Positions 33,604-43,171 are shown, numbered from the stretch's first letter. The stretch: DNA of 64,000 nucleotides from Clostridia bacterium (GCA_017512985.1 JAFWEJ010000017.1:1-64000); one strand, 5' to 3'. Program-made: numbers and translations. The notes: generated from the letters alone by a model not told the origin.

Positions 33604-35802
33604 GTGAGCATTCGGATCGAGGAACAGGACAGGCTGTTTTCCCTGGAGACAGCACATACGCTGTACCAGATGAAAGCGGATGAAACAGGCGTGCTTCTGC
33701 ATACCTGGTACGGCCCGCGGACCGGGACGGACATGAGCTACCGGATCCGCACGGCGAACAGGGGCTTCTGCGGGAATCCCTTTGAAATGCAGGACCGGCT
33801 GGATTATTCCCTGGATACCCTGCCGCAGGAATACGCCGGGAACGGCGTGGGCGATTTCCGTCCTGCCGCCGTACAGGCGGAGGGCCCTGACGGGAGCCTG
33901 AGCGTGGACTGGCGGTATGCCGGATACCGGCTGCTGAAAGGAAAAGAGAAACCGGAAGGCTTGCCCGGACTGCGCGGAAACGCGGAGACCGAAGGCCTGG
34001 AAATCATTCTCGAAGACAAGGTGAACGGGCTGGCCGCGCACCTGATATACTGGCTGTTTGAACAGCACGACGTGATCGTCCGGAGCGCCCGGATCGAAAA
34101 CCGGGGCACGGTCCCCGTTACCTTGACGAAAGCCGCGTCCCTGAGCATCGACATTCCATACGGGAAAAAGCATGTGATGCATTTCCACGGGCGGCACGCG
34201 ATGGAACGCATCCCGGAGCGGACCGCGGTTCCCGCGGGCGGACGACTGGCTTTTGAATCCCGCCGGGGGATGAGCAGCCACCAGAGCAATCCGTTCATCA
34301 TCCTCTGCGATCCGGAAACGACGGAACGGCAGGGTGTCTGCCACGGGTTTATGCTGATGTATTCCGGGAACCACCTGGAAGAGGTGAGCGGAGACCAGAC
34401 AGGCAGCACGCGGGTGGCCTGCGGGATCCATCCGGAAGGCTTCCGCTGGAAGCTGAATCCGGGAGACCGTTTCCAGACGCCGGAAGCGATCCTTTCCTGC
34501 AGCGCGGAAGGCCTGAACGCGCTGAGCCGGAATTATCACCGGGTGATCCGGGACGAGGTGATCGCGCCTCGCTGGCGCGGCGCGAAGAAACCGGTGCTGG
34601 TGAACAGCTGGGAAGCCTGCTATTTCGGTTTTGACGCGGAAAAGCTGCTGAAACTCGCGCAGTCCGCCGCGGAGCTCGGAATGGAAATGCTGGTGCTGGA
34701 CGACGGATGGTTCGGCTGCCGGGACGACGATACGACGAGCCTGGGAGACTGGACCTGCAACGAGGAAAAGCTTGGCTGCAGCCTGAAGGAACTGTCCGAA
34801 CGGATCCATGCGCTGGGCCTGCGGTTCGGCCTGTGGTTTGAACCGGAAATGGTGAGCCTGGATTCCGACCTGTACCGGGCGCATCCGGACTGGGCGCTGA
34901 CCGATCCGGGACGGGATCCGATGGTTTCCCGCCATCAGCTGGTACTGGATATGGGCCGGGCGGAGGTGCAGGATTACCTATTTGAAAATATTTCCGCAGT
35001 CCTGCGGGACGCACGGATCGAATATGTGAAGTGGGATTTCAACCGGAGCGTGGCGAACGTGTATTCCCGCGCGCTGCCGGCGGACCGGCAGGGAGAGACC
35101 GCCCACCGGTTCATGCTGGGCACCTACCTGCTGCTGGAGCGGCTGACGGAAGCCTTCCCGGACGTGATGATCGAAGGCTGCTCCGGCGGCGGCGGACGCT
35201 TTGACGCGGGCATGCTGTATTACTGCCCGCAGATCTGGTGTTCCGACAACACGGATGCCGTGGAACGCCTGGAGATCCAGAAGGGCACCTCCTACGGCTA
35301 TCCGGTGTGCACAATGGGCGCGCATGTTTCCGCCTGCCCGAACCACCAGACGGGGCGGAGGGTGCCGCTGGAGACCCGCGGGATTGTCGCGCAGGCCGGA
35401 ACTTTCGGATATGAGCTGGATCCGGCGAAACTGACGGAAGCGGAAAAGCAGACGGTGAAGGAACAGATCGCGGCCTTCCACCGCTTTGAGGCGTTGATTG
35501 AGGGCGGGGACTATTACCGCCTGGACGAAAGAGAAGGGGACTATACCGCCTGGATGTTCGTTTCACCGGACAAAAAGGAAGCGCTGGTGAGTGTCGTCGC
35601 GACGCATGTCCGCGCGAACGGGCCGTTCCCGTTCATCCGGCTGCAGGGCCTGGATCCGGAGAAGGCATATCACCGGGAGGATAAAAAAGAAAGCCTGACC
35701 GGCGCCGCGCTGATGTACGGCGGGATCAGCCTTCCGCAGTTTAACGGGGATTATCCGGCGGAACAGGTATACTTAATCTGCGATCGCCGTTACCAGCGCT
35801 AA
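33604..35802 (+). CDS. GH36 alpha-galactosidase
   Basis: The 732-residue protein has the GH36 layout: a beta-sandwich N-domain, a (beta/alpha)8 barrel beginning near KPVLVNSWEACYF (residue about 330), and a small C-domain. The nucleophile is the Asp in YVKWDFNR (near residue 480) and the acid/base lies in WCSDNTDA (near 545). GCSGGGGRFD is the family's sugar-binding loop. It releases terminal alpha-galactose from raffinose-type sugars. There is no signal peptide, so sugars must first be imported. The start is a GTG with GAGG upstream. Confidence 0.92.
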   Translation: MSIRIEEQDRLFSLETAHTLYQMKADETGVLLHTWYGPRTGTDMSYRIRTANRGFCGNPFEMQDRLDYSLDTLPQEYAGNGVGDFRPAAVQAEGPDGSLSVDWRYAGYRLLKGKEKPEGLPGLRGNAETEGLEIILEDKVNGLAAHLIYWLFEQHDVIVRSARIENRGTVPVTLTKAASLSIDIPYGKKHVMHFHGRHAMERIPERTAVPAGGRLAFESRRGMSSHQSNPFIILCDPETTERQGVCHGFMLMYSGNHLEEVSGDQTGSTRVACGIHPEGFRWKLNPGDRFQTPEAILSCSAEGLNALSRNYHRVIRDEVIAPRWRGAKKPVLVNSWEACYFGFDAEKLLKLAQSAAELGMEMLVLDDGWFGCRDDDTTSLGDWTCNEEKLGCSLKELSERIHALGLRFGLWFEPEMVSLDSDLYRAHPDWALTDPGRDPMVSRHQLVLDMGRAEVQDYLFENISAVLRDARIEYVKWDFNRSVANVYSRALPADRQGETAHRFMLGTYLLLERLTEAFPDVMIEGCSGGGGRFDAGMLYYCPQIWCSDNTDAVERLEIQKGTSYGYPVCTMGAHVSACPNHQTGRRVPLETRGIVAQAGTFGYELDPAKLTEAEKQTVKEQIAAFHRFEALIEGGDYYRLDEREGDYTAWMFVSPDKKEALVSVVATHVRANGPFPFIRLQGLDPEKAYHREDKKESLTGAALMYGGISLPQFNGDYPAEQVYLICDRRYQR

Positions 35803-35824
35803 AGCGCTGACGGCTGTAGCATGG

Positions 35825-35877
35825 CAACTGTTACCCAAATGCCCATAAAGGGCACAGGTCTCCGATTTGGACAGTTG
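35825..35877. repeat. Hairpin element CAACTGT...ACAGTTG, copy 1
   Basis: Arms CAACTGT/ACAGTTG and CCAAAT/ATTTGG enclose GCCCATAAAGGGC. The same element is at 49788-49840, where the outermost pair is swapped from C-G to G-C, keeping pairing. Confidence 0.75.
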
Positions 35878-35880
35878 CTC

Positions 35881-35908
35881 AACAATTCATAATTCAGAAT
35901 TCAGAATG
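35881..35908. repeat. AT-rich iterated array (AATTCATAATTCAGAATTCAG type)
   Basis: Several 8-9 bp AATTCA-type units in a row. Related arrays occur at 39482-39506, 41697-41727, 42970-43002, 47552-47575, 48754-48779 and 52508-52541. Confidence 0.75.
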
Positions 35909-35934
35909 AAAGTTACTGTTACTAACAATTTACG

Positions 35935-35962
35935 AGATCAGTTCTTCGGGCTGATCTTTTTC
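35935..35962 (+). terminator. Terminator after the alpha-galactosidase
   Basis: AGATCAG and CTGATCT pair around TTCTTCGGG, followed by TTTTTC. Confidence 0.8.
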
Positions 35963-35989
35963 AATCCCCTCAGCCGGCGAAGCCGGCAG

Positions 35990-36014
35990 CTCCCCTTGGG
36001 ATCAAGGGGAGCCT
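35990..36014 (-). terminator. Hairpin at the 3' end of the flippase-like gene
   Basis: GCTCCCCTT and AAGGGGAGC form a 9-bp stem directly after the stop of the minus-strand gene. A CCGGC/GCCGG hairpin lies just beyond. The T-tract is weak. Confidence 0.5.
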
Positions 36015-37073
36015 TTATTCCTTTTCTTCTTCTTCTTCTTCAAGGGGAGCCTTTTTGGATTTCCGGCGGGTAATGCCTTCCAGGAGGAGGGTGATCGCGC
36101 CGACGAAGAGGGCGATGTAGTAGGTGAAAAAGCGCCAGGCCAGCAGGGCAAGGCCCACGGTGCCGCCGGTAAAGACGTTCCGGAAATAATAGAGGAAACC
36201 ACCCTCCTGGGCGCCGCTGGCGCCGGGAAGCGGGGTATAGCTCGCACTGACAAAGAGCAGCAGGCTCAGCGTCAGGACCTGATACCAGGGTGTGCCGGAC
36301 AGGCCGAAGGCAAAATACACAAAGACGACGGATCCCGTCAGCGCCAGCATGCTCAACGCGCTGAACAGGCACTGGAGCAGGATCTGCGCCGGGGAACGGA
36401 GCAGGTCGTGGATGGCCGTGTAGTAGGTATCCAGCACCCCGTTCGCTCTTGTTTCAAAACCATCGCGGTCCTTCACCAGGCGGATCCGCGCGAGCAGGCC
36501 GATGAAACCCGCGGCGAGTTTCCGGACCCACTTCGGTTTAAACGCGGCCAGGAGAACCAGCGGCACCACAGCAAAATTGATGAGCCAGCCGATCCGGACG
36601 AACCAGATGCCGCCGGCCAGCTGCTCATATACAAACGCCCGGTTGAAAACCAGGAAAAGCAGGCTCAGCAGGGAGACAATGAACTGGTTGGCGATCAGGC
36701 GGATGGTCACGGCGGTGGTGCCGTTGCCCACCGGGACGCCGGCTTTGCGCATATAGTTTACCTGCATGGGCTGGCCGCCGCTGGCGCCGGGGGTGATATT
36801 GCTGTAATACAGGCCGATGATGTTGATGACCATCACGCGGGGCAGGCTGACGGAGAAACCCTGCCTGCGCAGGCACTGCCAGGTCGCCAGGACGTCAAAG
36901 AAGACGAAGGCTGCCCAGCAGCAGAACAGGCCGGCAAGCCAGGCGGGATTCAGGCGGCGGAGCGCGTCCCAGGCATCGGCCAGTTCCGCGTTGCCGAAGG
37001 CAATGCAGAAAACCGCCGCGACGGACAGCAGGATGAACAGCGCGCTCAGCGCTTTTTTCATGCTTTTGCTCAT
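36015..37073 (-). CDS. LPG-synthase-TM/flippase-like integral membrane protein
   Basis: A 352-residue protein with about eight membrane segments and the family motifs NIIGLYYSNITPGASGGQP (residues about 84-102) and PLPGASGAQEGGF near 292. It belongs to the UPF0104 group related to the flippase half of lysyl-phosphatidylglycerol synthase; the cytoplasmic synthase half is absent. Members move or modify lipids at the membrane. The C-terminus is a run of Glu and Lys. The neighbouring divergent GT2 suggests shared work in the envelope. Confidence 0.8.
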   Translation of the reverse strand: MSKSMKKALSALFILLSVAAVFCIAFGNAELADAWDALRRLNPAWLAGLFCCWAAFVFFDVLATWQCLRRQGFSVSLPRVMVINIIGLYYSNITPGASGGQPMQVNYMRKAGVPVGNGTTAVTIRLIANQFIVSLLSLLFLVFNRAFVYEQLAGGIWFVRIGWLINFAVVPLVLLAAFKPKWVRKLAAGFIGLLARIRLVKDRDGFETRANGVLDTYYTAIHDLLRSPAQILLQCLFSALSMLALTGSVVFVYFAFGLSGTPWYQVLTLSLLLFVSASYTPLPGASGAQEGGFLYYFRNVFTGGTVGLALLAWRFFTYYIALFVGAITLLLEGITRRKSKKAPLEEEEEEKE

Positions 37074-37240
37074 GCTTCAGCCCCGCTCCTTTCTGTCCGT
37101 GTACCCGCCTATCTTATCCTGTTTTGCCCCGTCTGTCCAGCCGCGCAGACGGATCTCCACAAAAACGGCCGCCTGTGGTAAAATGGGGTCCGATAAAACG
37201 GCCGCGGCGCTCAGCGCCCGCGGCGAAGGGAAAACACCGG

Positions 37241-38257
37241 ATGAAACTGCTTACTGTCACGATCCCCTGCTATAACGCGGCGGCCTATATGGAACGGTGC
37301 CTGAAGAGCGTCGTTTCCGGCGGCGAGGAACTGGATGTCATCATTGTGGACGACGGCTCCACGGACGAGACCGGCCGCATCGCGGACAAGTGGGCGGCGG
37401 AATACCCGGGTATCGTCCGGGTGATCCACCAGGAGAACGGCGGCCACGGGGAAGGGCTGAACCAGGGCATCCGCAACGCGGAAGGGATCTATTTCAAGTC
37501 CGTGGACTCGGACGACCGGTTGGATCCGGATTCCCTGAAGGAACTGCTTACCCGCCTGAAGGCGCATACCGAGCCGGAAGACCGGGTGGATATGATCGTG
37601 AACGACTATGTGTACGACCGGGAAGAGGCACCGGCCTGCTTCTCCGTCAGCTACCGGAACGTGTTCCGCCCGGACCGGGTGAACACCTGGGAAAACTGCA
37701 GCGCGTTTCCGCCCTGGAAACAGTTCATGATCCACGCCCTGGCCTATCGGACCGGACTGCTGCGGGAAATGAACCTGGTGCTGCCGAAGCATACCTTTTA
37801 TGAAGACAACCTGTATATTTACCGGCCGCTGCCCCGGGTGAAGAAGATCCTCTACCTGGACCAGCCGCTGTACGGATATTATATCGGCCGGGCGGACCAG
37901 AGCGTGAACGACGACGTGATTATCCGGCGGCTGGACCAGGTGACCCGGATCGCGCGGGACATGATCACCAGCTATACCTGGAAGGAGCTGGAGGCGCAGC
38001 CGAAGAAACTGCGGAACTATATGGTGAGCAATATCGCCGGCCAGCTGTATACCACCTCAGCCCTGCAGTACATGAGCGGGGAGGACGGCATGAAAAAGAA
38101 CCGGGAGCTGAAGCAGGCAATCCGGGACTTTGACGAAACGCTGTACCGGAAACTCGGGCATACCTTCCAGGGCGGCGTAACGATGCTGCCCGGCCGCCTG
38201 GGCCGGGGCCTGACGGTGGGCAGCTACCGATTCGGGCGGAAGATGATCAGATTCTGA
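37241..38257 (+). CDS. GT2-family glycosyltransferase
   Basis: A 338-residue protein with the GT-A N-terminus VTIPCYNAAAYMERCLKSV, the nucleotide-binding VIIVDDGSTDET, and FKSVDSDDRLD, the metal-binding DxD. It adds a sugar to a surface polymer or lipid; the acceptor is not apparent. The ATG at 37241 is used because the family begins here, after GAAGGG; the frame is open upstream but does not look coding. Confidence 0.85.
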   Translation: MKLLTVTIPCYNAAAYMERCLKSVVSGGEELDVIIVDDGSTDETGRIADKWAAEYPGIVRVIHQENGGHGEGLNQGIRNAEGIYFKSVDSDDRLDPDSLKELLTRLKAHTEPEDRVDMIVNDYVYDREEAPACFSVSYRNVFRPDRVNTWENCSAFPPWKQFMIHALAYRTGLLREMNLVLPKHTFYEDNLYIYRPLPRVKKILYLDQPLYGYYIGRADQSVNDDVIIRRLDQVTRIARDMITSYTWKELEAQPKKLRNYMVSNIAGQLYTTSALQYMSGEDGMKKNRELKQAIRDFDETLYRKLGHTFQGGVTMLPGRLGRGLTVGSYRFGRKMIRF

Positions 38258-38269
38258 CAGAAGACATGA

Positions 38270-38301
38270 AAGAAGACGGCCGGTCAGGCCGCCTTCTTTT
38301 T
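38270..38301. terminator. Bidirectional terminator between GT2 and MFS genes
   Basis: AAGAAG.CGGCC and GGCCG.CTTCTT pair around GGTCA, with A and T tracts on either side. It lies between convergent genes. Confidence 0.8.
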
Positions 38302-39486
38302 CATTGTGCCGGCAAGGGCGATCACCGCGCCGACGGCGGCGATGGCCGCGGCAGCCAGCATGGTCGGCCGGACGCCTACGGTATCGAACATGCGCCCGCC
38401 GATCAGGCTGGCCAGCACGGATCCGATGGTCGTCATGCTGAAGGCGAGGCTCTGGGCTTTCGCGGAATCCTTCCGGGCAACCTGGCGGTCGGCATAGCCG
38501 ACGATCAGGACGGTATAGAGCGCATAGCTCGGCGCCTGGAGTACCCGGGCCGCGAAGAACAGCGAAATGGTCGGCGCCAGAGCGTAGGCGAGGATCTTGA
38601 TCACAAAGAACACGAAGGACAGGCGGATGTACTGCACGGTGTCCCACTTCTTCGGCAGCTTTGAGGCGAACATCATCACGGGCACTTCCGTGATCGCTGT
38701 GAAGGCGGCGATATAACCCATGACCGCGGTATTCCCGCCGAGGTTCTCCACTTCATTGATCAGGAAGTTTCCGTCCATGTTATGAGCGATAAAGATCACG
38801 ATCGTGCCCAGGAGCATCAGGCAGAACATTTTGTTTTCCCGGATGAAGGCGGGCAGGGAAGAGGATTTCTCCGTGATCACGGCTTCGGATGGCGGCATCG
38901 CGGCTTCCGCACTGCGCAGGTCCCGGTCGGTCAGCCGGTTGCCGAAGAACTGCAGCAGCACCACCGCCAGCCCGGCAAAGGGCAGCGAGAGATGGCCCCA
39001 TTGCGCTGTGATCATTCCCAGCAGCGTGCTCAGAATGACAAAGGCGAAACTGCCCATGGAGCGCGCCAGGCCGAAATCCAGCGGCGCCTTTGCCCGCTCC
39101 AGCCGGACGCACAGGTCCAGGTTCACGGCGTTCACCGGCATCATGACCGTCATATAAAGCACATAGCAGGCCGCGGTCAGCAGGTCATGGGCGGGATGCA
39201 GGCGCAGCAGGATGAGCAGCACGACCTGTATCGACAGCAGGACGTTGACAACCGCGGCATGGCGCAGGTTCCGGTTCCGGTCGATCATTGCGCCGAGCAC
39301 CGGGCTGAGCAGCGCGCCGCCCACATTGCCCAGGGCGAGGATCAGGCCCAGCTCCGTGTTGTTGCAGCCGACGCCCTTCAGGAAGACGGCGGCATAGGCG
39401 GTCACCACACAGAAGGCCATCCAGAAGCCGCCGGTGATGATCATATAATGGAAGGTGACGGGAGAAACGGTTTTTTTAGAATTCAT
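38284..39486 (-). CDS. MFS transporter
   Basis: A 400-residue protein with about twelve membrane segments, and the inter-helix basic motif GAMIDRNRNLRH near residue 65. The two halves of six segments are joined by a charged loop near residues 190-215. It most resembles MFS_1-like sugar/nucleoside symporters; the substrate is unknown. The ATG at 39486 lies inside an AATTCATAATTC array with no ribosome site, and a TATAAT box is only about 15 bases before it. Confidence 0.8.
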   Translation of the reverse strand: MNSKKTVSPVTFHYMIITGGFWMAFCVVTAYAAVFLKGVGCNNTELGLILALGNVGGALLSPVLGAMIDRNRNLRHAAVVNVLLSIQVVLLILLRLHPAHDLLTAACYVLYMTVMMPVNAVNLDLCVRLERAKAPLDFGLARSMGSFAFVILSTLLGMITAQWGHLSLPFAGLAVVLLQFFGNRLTDRDLRSAEAAMPPSEAVITEKSSSLPAFIRENKMFCLMLLGTIVIFIAHNMDGNFLINEVENLGGNTAVMGYIAAFTAITEVPVMMFASKLPKKWDTVQYIRLSFVFFVIKILAYALAPTISLFFAARVLQAPSYALYTVLIVGYADRQVARKDSAKAQSLAFSMTTIGSVLASLIGGRMFDTVGVRPTMLAAAAIAAVGAVIALAGTMKKKAA

Positions 39487-39569
39487 AATTCACAATTCAT
39501 AATTATATAGTGTAAAAGGAGCGACAGATTCCAGGGTGATTGTTTCCTTGCTGTAAAGGTGAATGAGGA

Positions 39570-40199
39570 TCAGAAACCGAGGGTGTCGTTAACCAGGATT
39601 ACGTGGATGCGGCCGGCATGGCGGCTGAAGCGGGTGATCAGGAACTGGCAGCAGATAGTGTCCGGGCTTTTGCAGTCCATACATTTGCCGGTCTTCGCGC
39701 AGGGCGTGGACAGGCCGAACCGCTGGGCGTTGATCGGCGCGGCCACGTTACGGGCGCGCTTCATCGCGCTGTCCAGGTCGGCGCAGACCTTGTTCATGCC
39801 GACGATGAAGACCACCTTCTTCGGCCCCTGGCAGATGGCGGAAACCCGGTTGGCATTGCCGTCAATGTTGACAAGGACGCCGTCGTCCGTCATGGCGTTG
39901 ACGCCGGAAAGGAAGACGTCCGCGTCGTAGGCGGCCAACATGGCAGCCCGTTTGTCTTCTGCCTTATCCCGGTCAATGAAGCTGTAGTTTCCGTTCTTTA
40001 TCGCGTCCACCAGGCCGATCTCGTGGGCGCTCATGGCGCCGCCCATGGTGACGGAACTGCCTTCCGGGATCAGGGAGAGGGCGATCTCCAGCGCCTTTTC
40101 CTTTGTGGCGGCATAGTATCCGCTCATATTCCGGGACTCCAGTCCCTTAATGATCTTCTGCGCGAGCAGGTCGTTGCGCTTTGTGACGATCTCATTCAT
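39570..40199 (-). CDS. LUD-domain (lactate-utilisation type) protein
   Basis: A 209-residue protein of the LUD/DUF162 family, with IPEGSSVTMGGAMSAHEIG and VGMNKVCADLDSA. A cysteine-rich C-terminal block (CAKTGKCMDCKSPDTICC) may bind metal or an iron-sulfur cluster. LUD proteins act in lactate oxidation complexes (LutB/LutC) or as stand-alone proteins of unclear role. No lutA or lutB gene is nearby. GGAGG precedes the ATG at 40199. Confidence 0.8.
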   Translation of the reverse strand: MNEIVTKRNDLLAQKIIKGLESRNMSGYYAATKEKALEIALSLIPEGSSVTMGGAMSAHEIGLVDAIKNGNYSFIDRDKAEDKRAAMLAAYDADVFLSGVNAMTDDGVLVNIDGNANRVSAICQGPKKVVFIVGMNKVCADLDSAMKRARNVAAPINAQRFGLSTPCAKTGKCMDCKSPDTICCQFLITRFSRHAGRIHVILVNDTLGF

Positions 40200-40255
40200 A
40201 GCGGCCTCCTGTGCTTTTTTCTTTCTGCTTTGTAAGGCGATGATAACAAAAAAAA

Positions 40256-40289
40256 CACCGGCCTTCAAGCTTTTTTATGAAGGCCGGTG
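40256..40289 (-). terminator. Terminator of the antiporter gene
   Basis: A 12-bp perfect stem (CACCGGCCTTCA and its complement) is followed on the minus strand by nine T residues. Confidence 0.9.
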
Positions 40290-40301
40290 GCGTATGCTTC
40301 T

Positions 40302-41618
40302 TTACTTGTTGAATCCTGCAGGAACTTCTTTCCCGACTTCCTTCAGGCGCTTCTCCCGGCGGGAGAGCAGCTCCGCGGACTTCGCCTGGATATCGCCGGC
40401 TTTGGTCAGGGCCATCTTGGTCAGGCTCGGGCCGACCAGCTCATAGATCAGCACGGAGAAAAGCACGATGTTCCGGATCAGCGTTCCTTCCGCACCGCCG
40501 AGGACCCGGTAGGCTGTGGCGCACATGCCGAGGGCAACGCCGGCCTGGGGCAGCAGGGTGATCCCCAGCCACTTCCGGACGGGCGCCGGGCTCTTCGCCA
40601 GGGCGGAGGACCAGCCGGCGCCGGCATACTTGCCCAAAGAACGGGTGACGATATACACCAGGCCGATGAGGATTACGGAGATGTCCGCAAAGACGCCGAA
40701 CTCCAGCGCGGCGCCGCTGAGCACGAAGAACAGGGTGATTGCCGGGCCGGACCAGCGGTCCGCCTGCAGCATCAGGTCATCGCTGAGCGGGCAGAAGTTG
40801 CAGAACACGGTGCCGAGCATCATGCAGACCAGCAGGGAAGAGAAGCCGAAGGTGAACGGACCGACGGAGATGATATACTGGCTGACCGCCACAGTCAGCA
40901 CAACGCTGCCGACGATCAGGGCGTTGCGGTTGCGATGGGAATGGAAGAACCGCTCCAGCCAGGTGAGGATCATTCCGACCACGCCGCCGAAGGCCAGGGA
41001 AAGGATCACTTCCGCCAGGGGCTCCAGGATCAGGGCTGCCACATGGGTGGTGCCTTCTTTCATCGCCTGGGCGATACCGAAGGAGACCGCGAAAATCACC
41101 AGGCCGACGGCGTCGTCCAGGGCGACGACCGGCAGCAGCACATCCGTGACCGGGCCCTTCGCCTTGTACTGGCGGACGACCATCAGGGTTGCGGCAGGGG
41201 CGGTCGCGGCGGCGATGGCGCCCAGGGTGATCGCGACCGGCAGGGGCAGCAGGTCCGGCATGATGAAGTGCAGGGCGACCAGCGCGATGTCCACGCACAC
41301 GGTTGTGACGACTGCCTGCAGGATACCGATGATGACAGCCTGTTTCCCGGTCTGCTTCAGCGCGGAGAGACGGAATTCGTGTCCGATGGCGAAGGCGATG
41401 AAGCCCAGGGCCACGTCGGAAATCATGGACAGGGAATCCACCTGTTCAGCCGTATTGAAGCCGAGCCCGGGCAGGCCCAGACGGCCCAGCACGCAGGGAC
41501 CGATCAGGATGCCGGCGACCAGGTAGGCGGTTACGTCCGGCAGATGGAGTTTTACAAAAAGCCGGGTCATCAGCAGACCGGCGAAGAGGGCGACAGCAAT
41601 CAGCAGAAGGGTTTGCAT
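40302..41618 (-). CDS. Cation:proton antiporter (CPA2/Kef type)
   Basis: The 438-residue protein has about twelve membrane segments. Motifs include LPDVTAYLVAGILIGP, TAPAATLMVVRQYKAKGP and VVALDDAVGLVIFAV, the last with the paired acidic residues of the ion pathway. It exchanges sodium or potassium for protons. No TrkA-N or other regulatory domain follows. ATG at 41618 is preferred; the frame runs further upstream through a repeat array. Confidence 0.85.
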   Translation of the reverse strand: MQTLLLIAVALFAGLLMTRLFVKLHLPDVTAYLVAGILIGPCVLGRLGLPGLGFNTAEQVDSLSMISDVALGFIAFAIGHEFRLSALKQTGKQAVIIGILQAVVTTVCVDIALVALHFIMPDLLPLPVAITLGAIAAATAPAATLMVVRQYKAKGPVTDVLLPVVALDDAVGLVIFAVSFGIAQAMKEGTTHVAALILEPLAEVILSLAFGGVVGMILTWLERFFHSHRNRNALIVGSVVLTVAVSQYIISVGPFTFGFSSLLVCMMLGTVFCNFCPLSDDLMLQADRWSGPAITLFFVLSGAALEFGVFADISVILIGLVYIVTRSLGKYAGAGWSSALAKSPAPVRKWLGITLLPQAGVALGMCATAYRVLGGAEGTLIRNIVLFSVLIYELVGPSLTKMALTKAGDIQAKSAELLSRREKRLKEVGKEVPAGFNK

Positions 41619-41696
41619 AAAGGATAATCCGCTTCCTTTCAGGGTTCCATGGGTCAGGGATGTGCTTTTTCGCACGGGGGAGATTATAGCGCTAAA

Positions 41697-41727
41697 ATGC
41701 ACAATGCACAATGCATAATGCACAATT
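41697..41727. repeat. AT-rich iterated array (ATGCACAATGCACA type)
   Basis: Nine-base units AATGCACA in a row, with one ATGCATA variant; same unit as at 52508-52541. Confidence 0.75.
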
Positions 41728-41746
41728 AATCCAGAAAAGAGAAAGC

Positions 41747-41776
41747 TTGCGGGCAGAGAAGGAAATATGGTAAAAT
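41747..41776 (+). promoter_or_regulatory. Candidate promoter of the FprA gene
   Basis: TTGCGG at 41747-41752 and TAAAAT at 41771-41776 are 18 bases apart; the start codon is 37 bases downstream. Confidence 0.5.
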
Positions 41777-41812
41777 ATTATTAATAAGAAGATTCCGGGA
41801 GGAGAACCGAAT

Positions 41813-42979
41813 ATGAGCAGCGTTACAAAAGATATTTGCTATATCGGCGTGGACGATCACGAGATCGATCTGTTTGAAGGAATGTACATCGTGCCGGAAG
41901 GCATGGCCTATAATTCCTATGTGATCCTGGACGGCAGGATTGCGGTCATGGATACCACGGACAGGCACTTTACGGACCAGTGGCTGGCGAACCTGGAGGC
42001 CGCCCTGGCCGGACGGAAGCCGGATTACCTGGTCGTGCACCACATGGAACCGGACCATTCCTCCGGGATCATGGCGTTCGCGGAGAAGTATCCGGAGGCG
42101 AAGATCGTGGCGACGGCGAAGGCCTTTACCATGATGAAGAACTTCACCGGAACGGATTACGCCGCCCGAGGGATCATCGCGAAGGAAGGCGACACGCTGG
42201 AACTGGGCAGCCATACGCTGAAGTTCATCACCGCCCCGATGGTCCACTGGCCCGAGGTCATGATGAGCTACGACGAGACAGACAAGGTGCTGTTCAGCGC
42301 GGACGCCTTCGGCAAGTTCGGCGCGCTGGACTTTGACGATCCGGAAGGCTGGGCCTGCGAAGCGCGGCGGTATTACTTCGGCATCGTCGGCAAATACGGC
42401 ACCCAGGTGCAGGCCGTGCTGAAGAAGGCCGCGGCGCTGGATATCCAAATCATCTGCCCGCTGCACGGGCCGGTGCTGAGCGAAGACCTGGGATACTACC
42501 TGGACCTGTACAACACCTGGTCCTCCTACGGCGTGGAGACGGAGGGCGTGGCCGTGTTCTATACCTCCGTATACGGCCATACCAAGGAAGCAGCGGAACT
42601 GCTGGCGGAGAAGCTGCAGGAGCATGGCTGCCCGAAGGTCGCAATCAGCGACCTGGCCCGGGACGACATGGCGGAAGCCGTGGAGGATGCTTTCCGCTAC
42701 GGAAAGATCGTGCTGGCGACCACCACATACAACGCGGACATTTTCCCGTTCATGCGGGAGTTCATTGAGCACCTGACGGAGCGCGGATACCAGAACCGGA
42801 AGATCGGCCTGATTGAGAACGGCAGCTGGGCGCCGACGGCGGCGAAGGTCATGAAGGGCATGCTGGAAGGCTGCAGGAACACCGCCTTCGCGGAAACGGA
42901 AGTGAAGATCCTTTCCGCCATGACGGAGGAGAACAAGGCGCAGATCGATCAGCTGGCGAAGGAAATGATCAATTCATAA
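41813..42979 (+). CDS. fprA: FprA-family A-type flavo-diiron protein
   Basis: The 388-residue protein has an N-terminal metallo-beta-lactamase-like domain with the diiron ligands HHMEPDHSSG (residues about 79-88), VHWPEVMMSYDE and CPLHGPVLSED. It also has a C-terminal flavodoxin domain (VAVFYTSVYGHTKEAAELL, residues about 247-265). Such proteins reduce oxygen to water, or nitric oxide, protecting anaerobes. GGGAGG lies upstream of the ATG. It is a single-gene unit ending at the terminator at 43012. Confidence 0.93.
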   Translation: MSSVTKDICYIGVDDHEIDLFEGMYIVPEGMAYNSYVILDGRIAVMDTTDRHFTDQWLANLEAALAGRKPDYLVVHHMEPDHSSGIMAFAEKYPEAKIVATAKAFTMMKNFTGTDYAARGIIAKEGDTLELGSHTLKFITAPMVHWPEVMMSYDETDKVLFSADAFGKFGALDFDDPEGWACEARRYYFGIVGKYGTQVQAVLKKAAALDIQIICPLHGPVLSEDLGYYLDLYNTWSSYGVETEGVAVFYTSVYGHTKEAAELLAEKLQEHGCPKVAISDLARDDMAEAVEDAFRYGKIVLATTTYNADIFPFMREFIEHLTERGYQNRKIGLIENGSWAPTAAKVMKGMLEGCRNTAFAETEVKILSAMTEENKAQIDQLAKEMINS

Positions 42980-43002
42980 TTCACAATTCATTATTCATAA
43001 TG
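42970..43002. repeat. AT-rich iterated array after fprA
   Basis: AATTCATAATTCACAATTCA followed by TTATTCATAATG; the array begins inside the last codons of fprA. Confidence 0.75.
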
Positions 43003-43011
43003 ACATGGAAA

Positions 43012-43048
43012 ACGGATCGCGGCAGAATGCCGCGATCCGTTTGTTTAC
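43012..43048 (+). terminator. Terminator of fprA
   Basis: ACGGATCGCGGC and its exact complement form a 12-bp stem around AGAAT, followed by TTGTTT. Confidence 0.85.
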
Positions 43049-43054
43049 AGCATG

Positions 43055-43171
43055 GGAGGCGTTACCAGGATCAAAGATCCTGACGCCTCCGCCTGTGATC
43101 GTCGCAGCCGCGCCGGCTTCGCTTGCACTCGCCGCCGTCGGGCTCCTGTAACATGGGAGGCGTTACCAGGA

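Noticed and set aside
33445-34935. A 496-codon minus-strand frame opposite the alpha-galactosidase.
   Set aside because: It has shadow composition and no domain, while the plus frame has full GH36 motifs.
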